A DNA stretch of 64,000 nucleotides from the NCBI GenBank assembly GCA_030345135.1, contig CP128386.1:6369623-6433622 (forward strand). Reading direction: 5' to 3'. Below the pieces are notes generated by a model. It saw nothing but the letters and a program-made list of their open reading frames with translations, was not told the origin of the DNA and did not search any database. Positions 1-8,896 of this stretch are shown here, one piece after another. Source of the DNA: Chitinophagaceae bacterium DXS. Lineage in GTDB: Bacteria; Bacteroidota; Bacteroidia; Chitinophagales; Chitinophagaceae. Made by a program: the position numbers and the translations under genes. Each line of letters starts with the position of its first letter. Position 1 is the first letter of the stretch.

Positions 1-454
1 ATAAAGCTCTCATGGTGCGAACCTCCGCAAGCATATTATTTTTCTGCTCGTCAGTTAAACCCGGTGCAACGATTCCAGGGATCTGTTCAAGTGCTTCATT
101 ACAAGAACCTACGCCCAGGTACATCTGCTGCCACCAGGTATCAACATAAAATGAAGTGTTGTTGTAGCTGAGATTCTGAAAGTTTACAAAACCTGTTTGA
201 CCAAGATCGCTATTGGATTTACCGGTCATAAACTCCATCAGGTTCCATGTGTTACCACCATAAGATGATGGTTGACCAGCCAGCAAGCCCTGCATGTATT
301 TATAGGCTGAGTTGGCATAAGCTCTGGCAACTTTTGTGCTCGATACATCCGAATCCGGAGTTAAAAAATAAGTGGGCTTTTCTTCCAGGAACTTCTTACA
401 GGAGCACGCGAAAAGTATAACGCCTAATATTATAAAGTTTTTTATCGTCTTCAT
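1..454 (-). CDS. SusD/RagB-like nutrient-binding outer-membrane lipoprotein (N-terminal part, cut by window edge)
   Basis: The reverse strand reads from an ATG at 454 and stays open to the window edge, giving about 151 residues. It starts MKTIKNFIILGVILFACSC, a lipoprotein signal with the lipobox cysteine near residue 17. It continues with the KKFLEE.P start that follows the cysteine in most SusD proteins, and then alternating Tyr/Asn/Trp-rich helices. SusD proteins sit on the outer membrane as a lid over the SusC channel and bind the glycan or peptide before import. The gene lies 18 bp downstream of a SusC gene on the same strand, the standard order. The C-terminal two thirds lie outside the window, so substrate cannot be guessed. 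Seen: lipobox, order, spacing. Family assignment is by resemblance. Confidence 0.88.
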   Translation of the reverse strand, partial: MKTIKNFIILGVILFACSCKKFLEEKPTYFLTPDSDVSSTKVARAYANSAYKYMQGLLAGQPSSYGGNTWNLMEFMTGKSNSDLGQTGFVNFQNLSYNNTSFYVDTWWQQMYLGVGSCNEALEQIPGIVAPGLTDEQKNNMLAEVRTMRAL

Positions 455-472
455 GATCTTCGTTTTAAATGA

Positions 473-3400
473 TTAGAAATTAAGTGTTAAACCTAAGTTC
501 CATACTCGTGGACGTGGATAAGAGAAGAAATCCATGTTCTGTGAGAAGTTGCCGTTGTTTCCGTAGCTGGAGTTAAACGTATCAACTTCAGGATCGTAAC
601 CAGTGTATTTGGTAATTACAAACAGATTCTGAACACTTGCATAAACACGTAAACGCTGAATTTTCATTTTCTGCAGTGCAGCAACTGGTAAGTTGTAACC
701 TAATACAAAGTTTTGACCGCGGATGAAAGAACCATCTTCTACCCACCATGTATCAAAATGGGAATCCTGTGCAAACTTGTAGTTGCGCACTTGTGAGATC
801 ATGGTGTTTTGATTATCAGGAGTCCAGCCATTTAACACAGTTTTCAGGCTGTTCGCAATTGTCTGTCTGTCTTCAGAAGAGTGTTTAAATGTAGCTGCAG
901 TGTTTACACCTTCAACAAAACGGATGTCAAAAGAGAAATCCCAGTTCTTATAGTTAATGGTGCTGGTGAAAGTTCCTGTCCATTTCGGGTACATACGGCC
1001 GATGATGCTGTAGTAATTGCTTCCATCTGCATTGTAAATATATTTTCTATCGCCAACATGCAAGCCATGGCTTGCTGCAAGATCAGCTTCTTTATCGCTA
1101 TATGTTCCCAATCTTGTCATACCATAGAATGAACCGATTGGCTCGCCTACGCGAAGAACGTTTGATTGGCCAAGGAAGTTAGGACCAGGGAAAATGTCTG
1201 CACCGTTTGAGTTCAGCTTCAATATTTTATTCTTGTTAGATGCAAAAATGAAGTTGGTGCTCCATGTGAAATTCTTGGTTTTTACGTTGATGGTATTCAG
1301 TGCAACTTCTATACCTGCGTTTCTAACAGATCCAATGTTTCTAACCACATTGGCATTTGTCATACCAGCTGACCAGGGAATTGGTGTTTGCAACAGCAGA
1401 TCTTTGGTAACACGATTGTAGTAGTCAACAGTCAAATTAATGCGATCTTTAAATAAGCCCAATTCGATACCTGCATCAAACTGCTGTGATTTTTCCCATT
1501 TCAAATTAGGGTTGCCAATGTACTGTGGCTGTAAAGTTGAAACCTGTGTATTGCCAAGAATTGTTGTGCTTGGCTGGATCTGAGCAATAGACTGATAGTT
1601 ACCAATTTCCTGGTTACCAGTGAAGCCGTAGCTTGCGCGTAATTTAAGATTGCTAATGTTTTTGCTGTTCTTCATGAAATCTTCCTGGGAAACGCGCCAT
1701 GCACCACCCAGAGATGGGAAGTAACCGTATTTGTTATTTTTACCGAACCTTGAAGATCCATCCGCACGGAATGTACCGGTAAACATGTACTTCTCGTCAA
1801 TGTTGTAAAATACGCGGGCATAATACGAATTCATCTGGAATCCATAATCCTGCGACTCGTTTGCACTTCTTACAGTTCCAGCCTGTTGGTAATGCCATTG
1901 GAAGATGTCATCTATAAAGTTTTGTGTCTCTGATCTTACACGCTCAGTATAAGTTTTGTTCCATGATGCTCCTACCAGGGCAGTAAGTCTTTGACGATCG
2001 TTGATTTTATGGTTCCATGTAAGATAGTTCTCAGACTGCCAGTAAGTATTCATGTAGGCGTTAATGTTAGCTACGCCACCCTGATCTTGCGATAAGTGTG
2101 CAAGATTTTGAGAGGAGTAGAAGTTGTTTTTCTGAGAACTAAGGTTAAAGCCGAAATCGGTTTTGAAATCAAGTTCTTTTGTAATGTGGAACAACAGATA
2201 GGCATTGCCTAATGTTTGCATGTTGTTGTTGATCGTGTACCTGTTTGTTGCAATATTAACAGGGTTTGGACCACCTTCAAGACCGGCGATGTCATTATTA
2301 CCGGCCCATGTACCATCAGGATATTTAACCGGAACCAGTGCAACCTCTTCGGTTACCATTCTAGGTACGTTCAAACCTCCATTACCATCAGAAACCACGC
2401 GTTGCTGACTTTTGATTACGGATAAGTTACCACCCACGCGTAACCAGCTTTTAACGTCATTATCCATCGTAATTCTTGCAGAGTAGCGTTTGAACCATGA
2501 TTGAATCATCAAACCATTCTGATCTAAATAACCCAGGGAAACACTGTACAAAGATTTGTCGTTACCTCCCTGGAAATTAAGGTTATGACTCTGTGAATAG
2601 GCAGGTTTGTATACTTCATTTTCCCAGTTGGTATTGTATAAAGGTTTGTCGTTTGCATCAAATAACAACGGAAGATCGTGGTGGTTCATTTGAACAGGAG
2701 GCACCTGAACTTGTCCCAATGGGTCAAATTTCTGTCCGTTTGCATAAGACTCATTGTAGATTTTCACGAACTCTTCAGAGTTAAGTGTAGGCAGGTGGCG
2801 ATACAATTCGTTCCTGTTTACGTTAACATCATAAGTAACCCTTGTTGCGCCTGCACGTCCACGTCTGGTAGTGATCATGATAACGCCATTAGCGCCACGT
2901 GAACCGTAAATAGCGGTTGAAGACGCATCTTTTAAAACCTCTAATGATGCAATATCATTAGGGTTGATTGAGTTGGGATCAACACCAATAACACCGTCAA
3001 CCACATACAGTGGGTTAAGTGAGGAGTTGATAGAACCCAAACCGCGTACGCGTACTTTTGCACCATCACCAGGAGCGTTGCTGTTTACACTAACTTCCAC
3101 ACCGGCAATTTTACCTTGTAACGCCTGTGTTACGTTGGCCACTGGTTTATCCATCAGTTGCTCGCCTTTGATGCCAACAACAGCACCGGTTAAATCAGAT
3201 TTTTTTACTGTACCATATCCAATCACTACTATATCGTTCAGAGAGTTCACAACTTCGACTAATCTTACATCATGTGAAGAGGTCGTGCCCACTGTGACAT
3301 CCTGCGATGTAAAACCGGTATATGAGAACGTGAGAACCGATTTGGAGTTTGGAGCCTGTAGCGTATAGTTACCATTTTCATCTGTAGTAGTACCAGTAGT

Positions 3401-3547
3401 TGTGCCCTTAAGTTGCACACTTACACCTGGCAAAGGCTCGGCAGTTCTGGCATTAAAAACGCGGCCTGTAACTTTTTGCTGCGCCATTGCATTTATTGCC
3501 AAAAAAGCAAATAGAATGAGTTGCAAAATTTTTTGCTTCATAAACAA
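473..3547 (-). CDS. SusC/RagA-family TonB-dependent outer-membrane receptor
   Basis: A 1024-residue protein, usual length for SusC without an STN domain. Residues 1-23 form a signal peptide ending AMAQQ. Residues 24-100 are a carboxypeptidase-regulatory-like beta domain (VTGRVFNARTAEPLPGVSV). The plug follows, with the family motif DIVVIGYGTVKKSDLTGAV (about 105-123) and YGSRGANGVIMITTRRG near 216-232. The rest is a 22-strand barrel ending in the aromatic LTLNF. It imports large ligands using TonB energy together with the SusD encoded just downstream. No sigma/FecR pair is seen next to it and it lacks an STN domain, so it is not controlled by the FecR route used by the second SusC in this window. 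Substrate unknown. Confidence 0.95.
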   Translation of the reverse strand: MFMKQKILQLILFAFLAINAMAQQKVTGRVFNARTAEPLPGVSVQLKGTTTGTTTDENGNYTLQAPNSKSVLTFSYTGFTSQDVTVGTTSSHDVRLVEVVNSLNDIVVIGYGTVKKSDLTGAVVGIKGEQLMDKPVANVTQALQGKIAGVEVSVNSNAPGDGAKVRVRGLGSINSSLNPLYVVDGVIGVDPNSINPNDIASLEVLKDASSTAIYGSRGANGVIMITTRRGRAGATRVTYDVNVNRNELYRHLPTLNSEEFVKIYNESYANGQKFDPLGQVQVPPVQMNHHDLPLLFDANDKPLYNTNWENEVYKPAYSQSHNLNFQGGNDKSLYSVSLGYLDQNGLMIQSWFKRYSARITMDNDVKSWLRVGGNLSVIKSQQRVVSDGNGGLNVPRMVTEEVALVPVKYPDGTWAGNNDIAGLEGGPNPVNIATNRYTINNNMQTLGNAYLLFHITKELDFKTDFGFNLSSQKNNFYSSQNLAHLSQDQGGVANINAYMNTYWQSENYLTWNHKINDRQRLTALVGASWNKTYTERVRSETQNFIDDIFQWHYQQAGTVRSANESQDYGFQMNSYYARVFYNIDEKYMFTGTFRADGSSRFGKNNKYGYFPSLGGAWRVSQEDFMKNSKNISNLKLRASYGFTGNQEIGNYQSIAQIQPSTTILGNTQVSTLQPQYIGNPNLKWEKSQQFDAGIELGLFKDRINLTVDYYNRVTKDLLLQTPIPWSAGMTNANVVRNIGSVRNAGIEVALNTINVKTKNFTWSTNFIFASNKNKILKLNSNGADIFPGPNFLGQSNVLRVGEPIGSFYGMTRLGTYSDKEADLAASHGLHVGDRKYIYNADGSNYYSIIGRMYPKWTGTFTSTINYKNWDFSFDIRFVEGVNTAATFKHSSEDRQTIANSLKTVLNGWTPDNQNTMISQVRNYKFAQDSHFDTWWVEDGSFIRGQNFVLGYNLPVAALQKMKIQRLRVYASVQNLFVITKYTGYDPEVDTFNSSYGNNGNFSQNMDFFSYPRPRVWNLGLTLNF

Positions 3548-4548
3548 TCTTTTTAGAAGTCAATTATATTGGGAAATATTAAGTCAGTTTTTTCTATACA
3601 ATCTGCGTTGCATAAACGTTTGGTGCCATTAGGCAAATAGTGTCATGGAGGAAAAAACTCTTCGTCAACAACGGGAGGGGCCCTTAACGGAACGGTTACT
3701 TTGTCTTTCAATGTTAGCATATATGCATGGTTTATCTTTTAAAGATGGATGATCAGCCTGTGTCCTTTACTGTTCCTTCTTTACCTCTGCATATTTGTTG
3801 CATGGCGTTTTCATATAGCAGTTCATCTTTATTGTTTACGGGGTTACACCCGCGTTTAAAAAATGCAATATCGTTTTAGCAATATGTGAAAAAATAATGA
3901 TGGCGAAAGCTTCACAATCAACCATATTCGCATTTTTCTGATTGCTGATAACCTTTGTTTCCTTTTGTTACGGTCTAAAAACAATAGCTGTAGCTACTCC
4001 GGAATGCCTTTGGTTTATTTCGCATCTCGAATACATTCCTCATAAGGCCGGAGTAAAAAGTAATGAGTAAAACATCCTTACAGTTAGCGCCGGATAATAT
4101 AACGCCCGCTGGTCAGGTACATTTGTTAAACTCAAAATATAGTGTAATAAAAGCCCGGGAAAGATATCATACGGCAATCCACCTTCCAAGCATTTAGTTA
4201 TGGCTTTTATTCTTTACAAACGATTTGCGTTTACCTTGCTAAATCGTGTAAGTAAACATAGAACAATTTTTGCTCAATGGCAAATTTTTATGTTCGAACA
4301 TACCAAATTTCTTATACAAATAATTTACGTAGTGCATCATTTAAGTTTGATATTTTAAATAAATGTAAATAGTATGCCCATGAGTACAAGTTGATAATCA
4401 TGATCTGATACAATTTTTGTTTGTTGTGCGGATTAGAAACAACAATTGTGCCTGCGAAATAAAAGGCAGCATGATAGAAGGTTATCTTTCGAAGAATCCA
4501 AGCAAACCGCGTATGAAAAATGGCAGGCGAAAGAAGCGTTGAGTATGA
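3548..4548. other. 1-kb intergenic region upstream of the first SusC gene
   Basis: No convincing gene was found in six frames. The AT-rich stretch presumably holds the promoter of the SusC/SusD pair near 3560-3640. An 8-bp palindrome AAACGTTT lies at 3614-3621, the same core as the 16-bp palindrome at 33935-33950, so it may be a weak operator. The remainder (about 3700-4500) shows no strong repeat or hairpin. Confidence 0.4.
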
Positions 4549-4938
4549 TTAATCTTCCATGAAATCTTCCAGGTCTCTTCTTTGTTTTTTAGTCGGGCGT
4601 CCAATTTTGCTCAGGCGTTTACCGGTGTTAAATGCGGATACCTGGAATTCTTTTTTATCCACTTCTTCAGGAGGAGTCAGGTCCACATAATATTTTATAG
4701 CCTCACTGTATTGTACACGGTGGTCCAATAGTCCGGTTACTTTAATGATCCATTTTCTTGCTTCAGCCCTTATTTCGTATTCATCGTTAACATGTACTGT
4801 TTTTGCTGCCTTAACAAGATCTCCGTTAAATCTTACTTTCCCTTTATCGCACGCCTCTGCCGCAATACTTCTCGTCTTAAAAATTCTTATCGACCAGAGG
4901 TATTTATCTATGCGCAGTTTTTCTTTTGTTTCGCTCAT
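4549..4938 (-). CDS. S4-domain RNA-binding protein (Hsp15/HslR-like)
   Basis: A 129-residue protein. The S4 fold covers about residues 8-60: RIDKYLWSIRIFKTRSIAAE is the classic S4 start, followed by the GKVRFNG loop and KAAKTVHVNDEYEI. The C-terminus is basic (GRPTKKQRRDLEDFMED), as in Hsp15. Hsp15 proteins bind the 50S subunit carrying a stranded nascent chain and help recycle it after heat stress. The small size and the lack of any catalytic pseudouridine-synthase domain favour this over RluB/RsuA families. It stands alone: the dipeptidase on the same strand starts 1.7 kb upstream and their gap is filled with repeats. Confidence 0.85.
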   Translation of the reverse strand: MSETKEKLRIDKYLWSIRIFKTRSIAAEACDKGKVRFNGDLVKAAKTVHVNDEYEIRAEARKWIIKVTGLLDHRVQYSEAIKYYVDLTPPEEVDKKEFQVSAFNTGKRLSKIGRPTKKQRRDLEDFMED

Positions 4939-4949
4939 TTTGAAGTGAA

Positions 4950-5030
4950 TGGTGAATAGTCAATGATGAATCGTCAATGGTGAATAGTCAATAGTGAAAG
5001 GTGAAGCAGCTTTTAGTTTCTGCAAACTGC
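4950..5030. repeat. GTGAATAGTCAATGG-type simple repeat
   Basis: Several slightly diverged copies of a 13-15 bp unit (GTGAATGGTGAATAGTCAATG and variants) run from the start of the S4 gene. The same words, in the opposite orientation (CACCATTGACCATTCACTATTCAC), recur inside the composite repeat family elsewhere in this window (for example near 24640, 27330, 51410, 52370). This is probably a spreading simple-sequence repeat, not a gene. Confidence 0.75.
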
Positions 5031-5067
5031 TTTACAGTTTTACTTTCTTCTTTTAATCTTTTTGTCT

Positions 5068-5330
5068 CCTTCTCTCCCTCTTACATGTCCTACGCGTCTT
5101 ACGAACTTACTATCTTACTGTCTTACTATCTTACTGTCGTGATCCGTGAAAGGTGAAGCAGCTTGCGGGATTGCAGTCTGCTTCACTCTTTTATTATTTT
5201 CTTCTGATCTTTTTCTTCTTCTATCATCTTACATGTCTTACACGTCTTACATGTCCTACGGTCTTACGGTCTTACATGTCCTACGGTCTTACGGTCTTAC
5301 TGTCTTACGGTCTTACGGTCTTCATCTCCG
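5068..5330. repeat. Degenerate TCTTACGG / TCTTACTG / TCCTACGG repeat tract
   Basis: Two blocks (about 5085-5140 and 5220-5330) consist of 8-9 bp units built on TCTTAC or TCCTAC with variable tails (GG, TG, AT, ATG). The second block runs into the 3' end of the dipeptidase gene: its last residues (KTVRP) and its TAA stop are written in repeat units on the reverse strand. Reading frames through the repeats give no recognisable protein. Confidence 0.8.
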
Positions 5331-6684
5331 CGTAGTACTTATGAAAGTATGGAATTGTTTCGATGCCCTTATAAAAGTTAAACAGGTTAAATTTCTCGTT
5401 GGGGCTATGAAGATTATCGCTGTCCAGTCCAAAGCCAAGGAATACCGTTTTGCAACCAAGTTCGGCTTCAAATAAGGCTGTAATAGGAATGCTTCCGCCG
5501 CCCCTTACAGGGATAGGAGGTTTACCGAATGTTTCCTGGATTGCTTTTGATGCAGCTTTAAATTCAATGCTATCTGCGGGTGTCACATACGGATCTCCAC
5601 CATGATGCGGATTTGCTTTTACTTCAACATACTCAGGCGCAATTTTTTTCAGGTGGTTGATAACCAATTCTGTAATTTTTTCATGTTGCTGATTGGGCAC
5701 CAGTCTGCAACTGATCTTAGCAAATGCTTTTGACGGAAGAACTGTTTTTGCGCCTTCACCGGTATAGCCGCCCCAAATTCCGTTTAATTCAAGTGTCGGA
5801 CGAATGCCGGTGCGTTCGTTTGTAGTATAACCTTTTTCGCCCCATAAAGCTTTAACACCAAGGTCTTTTTTGTATTCTTCTTCGTCATATGGTGCTTTTG
5901 CCATTTCAGCTCGTTCTGCTTCGCTGGCAATCTGCACATCATCATAAAAGTTTGGAATAGTTATATGGTTGTTCTCATCATGTAGACTGGCAATCATTTT
6001 TGCAAGGATAGTTATCGGATTGGCTACAGCACCTCCGTAAACACCACTGTGAAGATCCCTGTTCGGGCCTGTAACTTCTACCTCAATATAGCTTAAGCCT
6101 CTAACACCAACATCTATACTTGGATTTTCCATGCTTAACATTGCGGTATCACTTATCAGGATAACATCCGCCTTCAGCAGATCCTTGTGTGCTTTTACAA
6201 ACTCACCCAGGTTGTTTGATCCGATTTCTTCTTCACCTTCAATCAGGAATTTAATGTTAACAGGAAGCGTATTGGTTTTCACCATCGTTTCCAGCGCTTT
6301 AACATGCATGTAAAACTGCCCTTTATCATCACAGGCGCCACGCGCATATATTTTGCCATCTTTAATAACCGGTTCAAAAGGACCACTGTGCCATAACTCA
6401 AGCGGATCGGGCGGCTGAACGTCGTAGTGACCATATACCAGTACTGTAGGTAAAGAAGCATCAATTATTTTCTCTCCGTACACTACGGGATGGCCGGCGG
6501 TAGGGTAGATATCAACTTTGTCTGCACCTGCTTCCAGTAATCTCTGCTTAACCTTGTCTGCACAGGCAAGCATATCCTGTTTGTGTTCGCTTCTTGCGCT
6601 TACGCTTGGCATACGAAGTAACTCTAATAATTCATCCAGGAAACGTTGCTTGTTCTGCTCCTGATATTCTTTCCATCCTTGCAT
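5305..6684 (-). CDS. M20-family metallo-dipeptidase
   Basis: A 459-residue M20 peptidase of the CNDP/dipeptidase type, of normal length. Zinc ligands are visible: GHYDVQP at 85-91 (His86, Asp88), RGACDDKG at 115-122 (bridging Asp), and EGEEEIGS at 149-156 (catalytic Glu and metal-ligand Glu). The dimerisation (lid) domain lies around residues 200-330. The last His ligand is in FGLDSDNLHSPNEKF near 430-435. It should hydrolyse di- or short peptides in the cytoplasm; no signal peptide is seen. The start fits a preceding AT-rich leader. The C-terminal five residues and the stop are encoded by the TCTTACGG tract, suggesting that repeat growth replaced the original 3' end. Confidence 0.92.
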   Translation of the reverse strand: MQGWKEYQEQNKQRFLDELLELLRMPSVSARSEHKQDMLACADKVKQRLLEAGADKVDIYPTAGHPVVYGEKIIDASLPTVLVYGHYDVQPPDPLELWHSGPFEPVIKDGKIYARGACDDKGQFYMHVKALETMVKTNTLPVNIKFLIEGEEEIGSNNLGEFVKAHKDLLKADVILISDTAMLSMENPSIDVGVRGLSYIEVEVTGPNRDLHSGVYGGAVANPITILAKMIASLHDENNHITIPNFYDDVQIASEAERAEMAKAPYDEEEYKKDLGVKALWGEKGYTTNERTGIRPTLELNGIWGGYTGEGAKTVLPSKAFAKISCRLVPNQQHEKITELVINHLKKIAPEYVEVKANPHHGGDPYVTPADSIEFKAASKAIQETFGKPPIPVRGGGSIPITALFEAELGCKTVFLGFGLDSDNLHSPNEKFNLFNFYKGIETIPYFHKYYAEMKTVRP

Positions 6685-6716
6685 GACCTGTAATTTAAAT
6701 TGATTAAAGAAAAATT

Positions 6717-6814
6717 CTATCAGCTATCAGCTATCAGCTATCAGCTATCAGCTATCAGCTATCAGCTATCAGCTATCAGCTATCAGCTATCAGCTATCAG
6801 CTATCAGCTATCAG
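6717..6814. repeat. (CTATCAG)14 perfect 7-bp tandem repeat
   Basis: Exactly 14 uninterrupted copies of CTATCAG (98 bp) start 33 bp upstream of the dipeptidase start codon and end about 35-40 bp before recognisable group II intron sequence. Related words (CAGCTGACAGCTCATAGC, CTGATAG) occur at about 45568-45602 in front of an oxidoreductase gene. Perfect short tandem repeats change copy number easily by slipped-strand replication. Seen directly; any effect on dipeptidase expression is inference. Confidence 0.98.
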
Positions 6815-7007
6815 CAGCTATGTTATCAATGTTGCTAAACGGTGATTGCCTAAACCAGAAAGCCTTCCTGGCTATGGAGCAGAGGCTCCTGAATATCTGG
6901 CATGGCAACGGAGTCTCCGTAGTAGTCGGAGCAAGGGAAAGCCTTGTACAGGGCGAAGGGAGACAGCTGGTATCATTTAAGATCACCAAAGGAAAATGTG
7001 AGAGACA

Positions 7008-8816
7008 TTGAGAGATCCTTTGGTAATTTTAAACAGTCTGTCGAAGCACAGCAACCTTGAGTGCTATAAGTTCCAACGCATTTACCGCACACTGTTCAAT
7101 GCAAATATGTTCTATGAGGCCTACCAACGTATCTACGCAAAACCAGGCAATATGTCTCCCGGCTCAGATGGTAGCACCATTGACAAAATGAGCCTTGAGC
7201 GCATCAGCAATCTCATAGAAAAACTGCGCACTGAACAATACAAGCCCACACCAGTAAGAAGGATCTACATCCTCAAGAAGAACGGTAAACAACGTCCCAT
7301 CGGTATACCTTCATTTGACGACAAACTCGTGCAGGAAGTGATACGCATGATCCTGGAAGCCATATTCGAGAAGCAGTTCGACAACAGCTCTCACGGTTTT
7401 CGGCCACACAAAAGCTGCCACACCGCACTTAAACAGGTTCACAACAGGTTTACCGGAGTCAAGTGGTTCATAGAGGGTGATATTGAAGGGTTCTTTGACA
7501 ACATCAACCACGACACGATGATTTGCATACTGCGCCACCGCATAGCAGACGAACGTTTTCTGCGGCTGATAAGAAAGTTCTTAAACGCTGGTTACCTGGA
7601 GGATTGGAAGTATCATAAAACTTTCAGCGGTACACCTCAGGGAGGTATAGTCAGCCCGATCCTGGCAAATATTTACCTGGATCAGCTGGATAAGTATATA
7701 AGGCAATATATAGCGGTATTTGACGAAGGAAAAAGACGTGAGCAGAACGAAGCCTATCATAAGCTGTCCAGGCAAAAAGCAAAACTATTATACAAGTTTG
7801 ACAGGCTCCGCGATTTGCAGATCAGGAAGGAAAGGATTGAGAAGGTTAAGATTGTAGAATCACAGAGAAAGTTGCTATCATCAGGCAACGAAATGGACAG
7901 TAGATATAAACGCCTTAAATATGTTAGATATGCAGATGATTTTCTAATCGGTATTATTGGCAGTAAACGCGACTGTGAGCAAATTAAAGCAGACATACAA
8001 CAATATCTGAAAGAAAACTTGAACCTCACTTTATCAGCAGAAAAGACACTGATCACCCAATCAAATAAAGCGGCGCGTTTCCTGGGGTATGATGTTAGTA
8101 TCCGTAAGAGCAATCATACGAAAAGAACAAAGGACGGCCATCTTATGAGAACATTCCAGAGCAAAGTCATATTGGATGTTCCTAATAAGACAATATTGAA
8201 AAAATTATTTTCATACGAAGCCGTCAAGCTGATCTATGATCATAATGGTGAGAAGTGGAAACCTACAAAACGCATCAAACTGCAAAACAACGATGACCTG
8301 GAAATTTTAAATGCATACAATACAGAAATAAAGGGGTTTACCAACTATTACCGCATTGCCAACAACAGCTCTGCCCTGCACGACTTTCGGTACATAATGG
8401 AATATAGCATGTACAAAACGTTCGCAGCAAAATACCGCACCACTGTAGGGAAAATCAGGTCTAAATACCGACACGGTAAAGACTTTGCAGTGACCTATAC
8501 AGGCAAGAACGGTGTGGTCAAGCGAAATGTTTTTCGCAAAGAAAGCTTCCAGCGCGTTAGCTACAGCACATTAGTAACCGATAACCTTCCCAACACAATT
8601 ACCGTGTCAGCCAGGACTAGCCTGATAGATAGATTGCAGGCTCAAACATGCGAAGCCTGTGGAGCAACAAATCAGCTACAAATGCATCACGTCAGAAAAC
8701 TAAAAGACTTACAGGGGAATGAGCCATGGAAAATTCTAATGATTGCCAGACGGCGCAAAACGCTCGCTGTCTGTTACAGCTGTCATCGGAAAATACATAA
8801 TGGCAAAATGGATTGA
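7008..8816 (+). CDS. ltrA: Group II intron-encoded reverse transcriptase/maturase with HNH endonuclease domain
   Basis: A 602-residue protein. The N-terminal RT0/RT1 region (residues 1-80) includes GSDGSTIDKMS. RT fingers/palm follow: KKNGKQRPIGIPSFDDKLVQ, SHGFRPHKSCHTAL, GDIEGFFDNI, GTPQGGIVSPILANIYLD, and the catalytic YADD at residues 308-311. The maturase X domain spans about 400-500. A C-terminal HNH/zinc domain has CEACG near 546, MHHVRKL, and CYSCHRKIH at the end. It starts at TTG 7008 (the family start MR.PL..L.SL fits this position; no ATG is nearby in frame). It should bind its intron RNA, help it splice and copy it into DNA. All catalytic motifs are present, so the protein may work in trans although its own ribozyme is 5'-truncated. 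Confidence 0.95.
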   Translation: MRDPLVILNSLSKHSNLECYKFQRIYRTLFNANMFYEAYQRIYAKPGNMSPGSDGSTIDKMSLERISNLIEKLRTEQYKPTPVRRIYILKKNGKQRPIGIPSFDDKLVQEVIRMILEAIFEKQFDNSSHGFRPHKSCHTALKQVHNRFTGVKWFIEGDIEGFFDNINHDTMICILRHRIADERFLRLIRKFLNAGYLEDWKYHKTFSGTPQGGIVSPILANIYLDQLDKYIRQYIAVFDEGKRREQNEAYHKLSRQKAKLLYKFDRLRDLQIRKERIEKVKIVESQRKLLSSGNEMDSRYKRLKYVRYADDFLIGIIGSKRDCEQIKADIQQYLKENLNLTLSAEKTLITQSNKAARFLGYDVSIRKSNHTKRTKDGHLMRTFQSKVILDVPNKTILKKLFSYEAVKLIYDHNGEKWKPTKRIKLQNNDDLEILNAYNTEIKGFTNYYRIANNSSALHDFRYIMEYSMYKTFAAKYRTTVGKIRSKYRHGKDFAVTYTGKNGVVKRNVFRKESFQRVSYSTLVTDNLPNTITVSARTSLIDRLQAQTCEACGATNQLQMHHVRKLKDLQGNEPWKILMIARRRKTLAVCYSCHRKIHNGKMD

Positions 8817-8828
8817 AGATACCGGTGG

Positions 8829-8863
8829 AAAGCCGTATGCATTGAGAGGTGCACGTACGGTTT
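8829..8863 (+). ncRNA. Group II intron domain V (catalytic hairpin)
   Basis: Thirteen bases after the stop of the maturase gene. The left arm AGCCGTATGCA pairs with the right arm TGCACGTACGGTT around a short purine-rich loop. The AGC triad at the base and the CGTACGGTT closing arm are hallmarks of bacterial group II domain V. A domain VI-like stem follows (about 8864-8895), and the intron probably ends near 8895. Only the secondary structure was checked by eye. Confidence 0.85.
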
Positions 8864-8896
8864 GGAGGCGAGTGCTTGGAAACCTGCTATAGTAAT

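Larger units (their letters stand above)
6845..8896 (+). mobile_element. Group II intron, 5'-truncated, with intact intron-encoded protein
   Basis: The 3' part is complete: reverse transcriptase/maturase gene (7008-8816), domain V (8829-8863) and a domain VI-like hairpin up to about 8895. Upstream of the protein only about 160 nt are present. That stretch (GGAGTCTCCGTAGTAGTCGG at 6909 onward, then an AAGGGCGAAGGG-like stretch) resembles domain III and the entry into domain IV. Complete introns carry about 500-600 nt here, so domain I, with its exon-binding sites, seems to be missing. The left border falls at or just after the 7-bp tandem repeat. The ribozyme should therefore be unable to splice. 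Truncation is the usual result of incomplete reverse transcription; rearrangement at the repeat is an alternative. The exact ends are uncertain by tens of bases. Confidence 0.82.

Noticed and set aside
5146-5475. Forward open frames of 60-109 residues across the TCTTAC repeats
   Set aside because: They translate the simple repeat (repeated SYGLTVLR-like text) and overlap the dipeptidase gene on the other strand.
6700-7011. Forward open frame over the CTATCAG tract
   Set aside because: Its N-terminal half is only repeat translation (SYQLSAI repeated) and the rest is intron RNA sequence.
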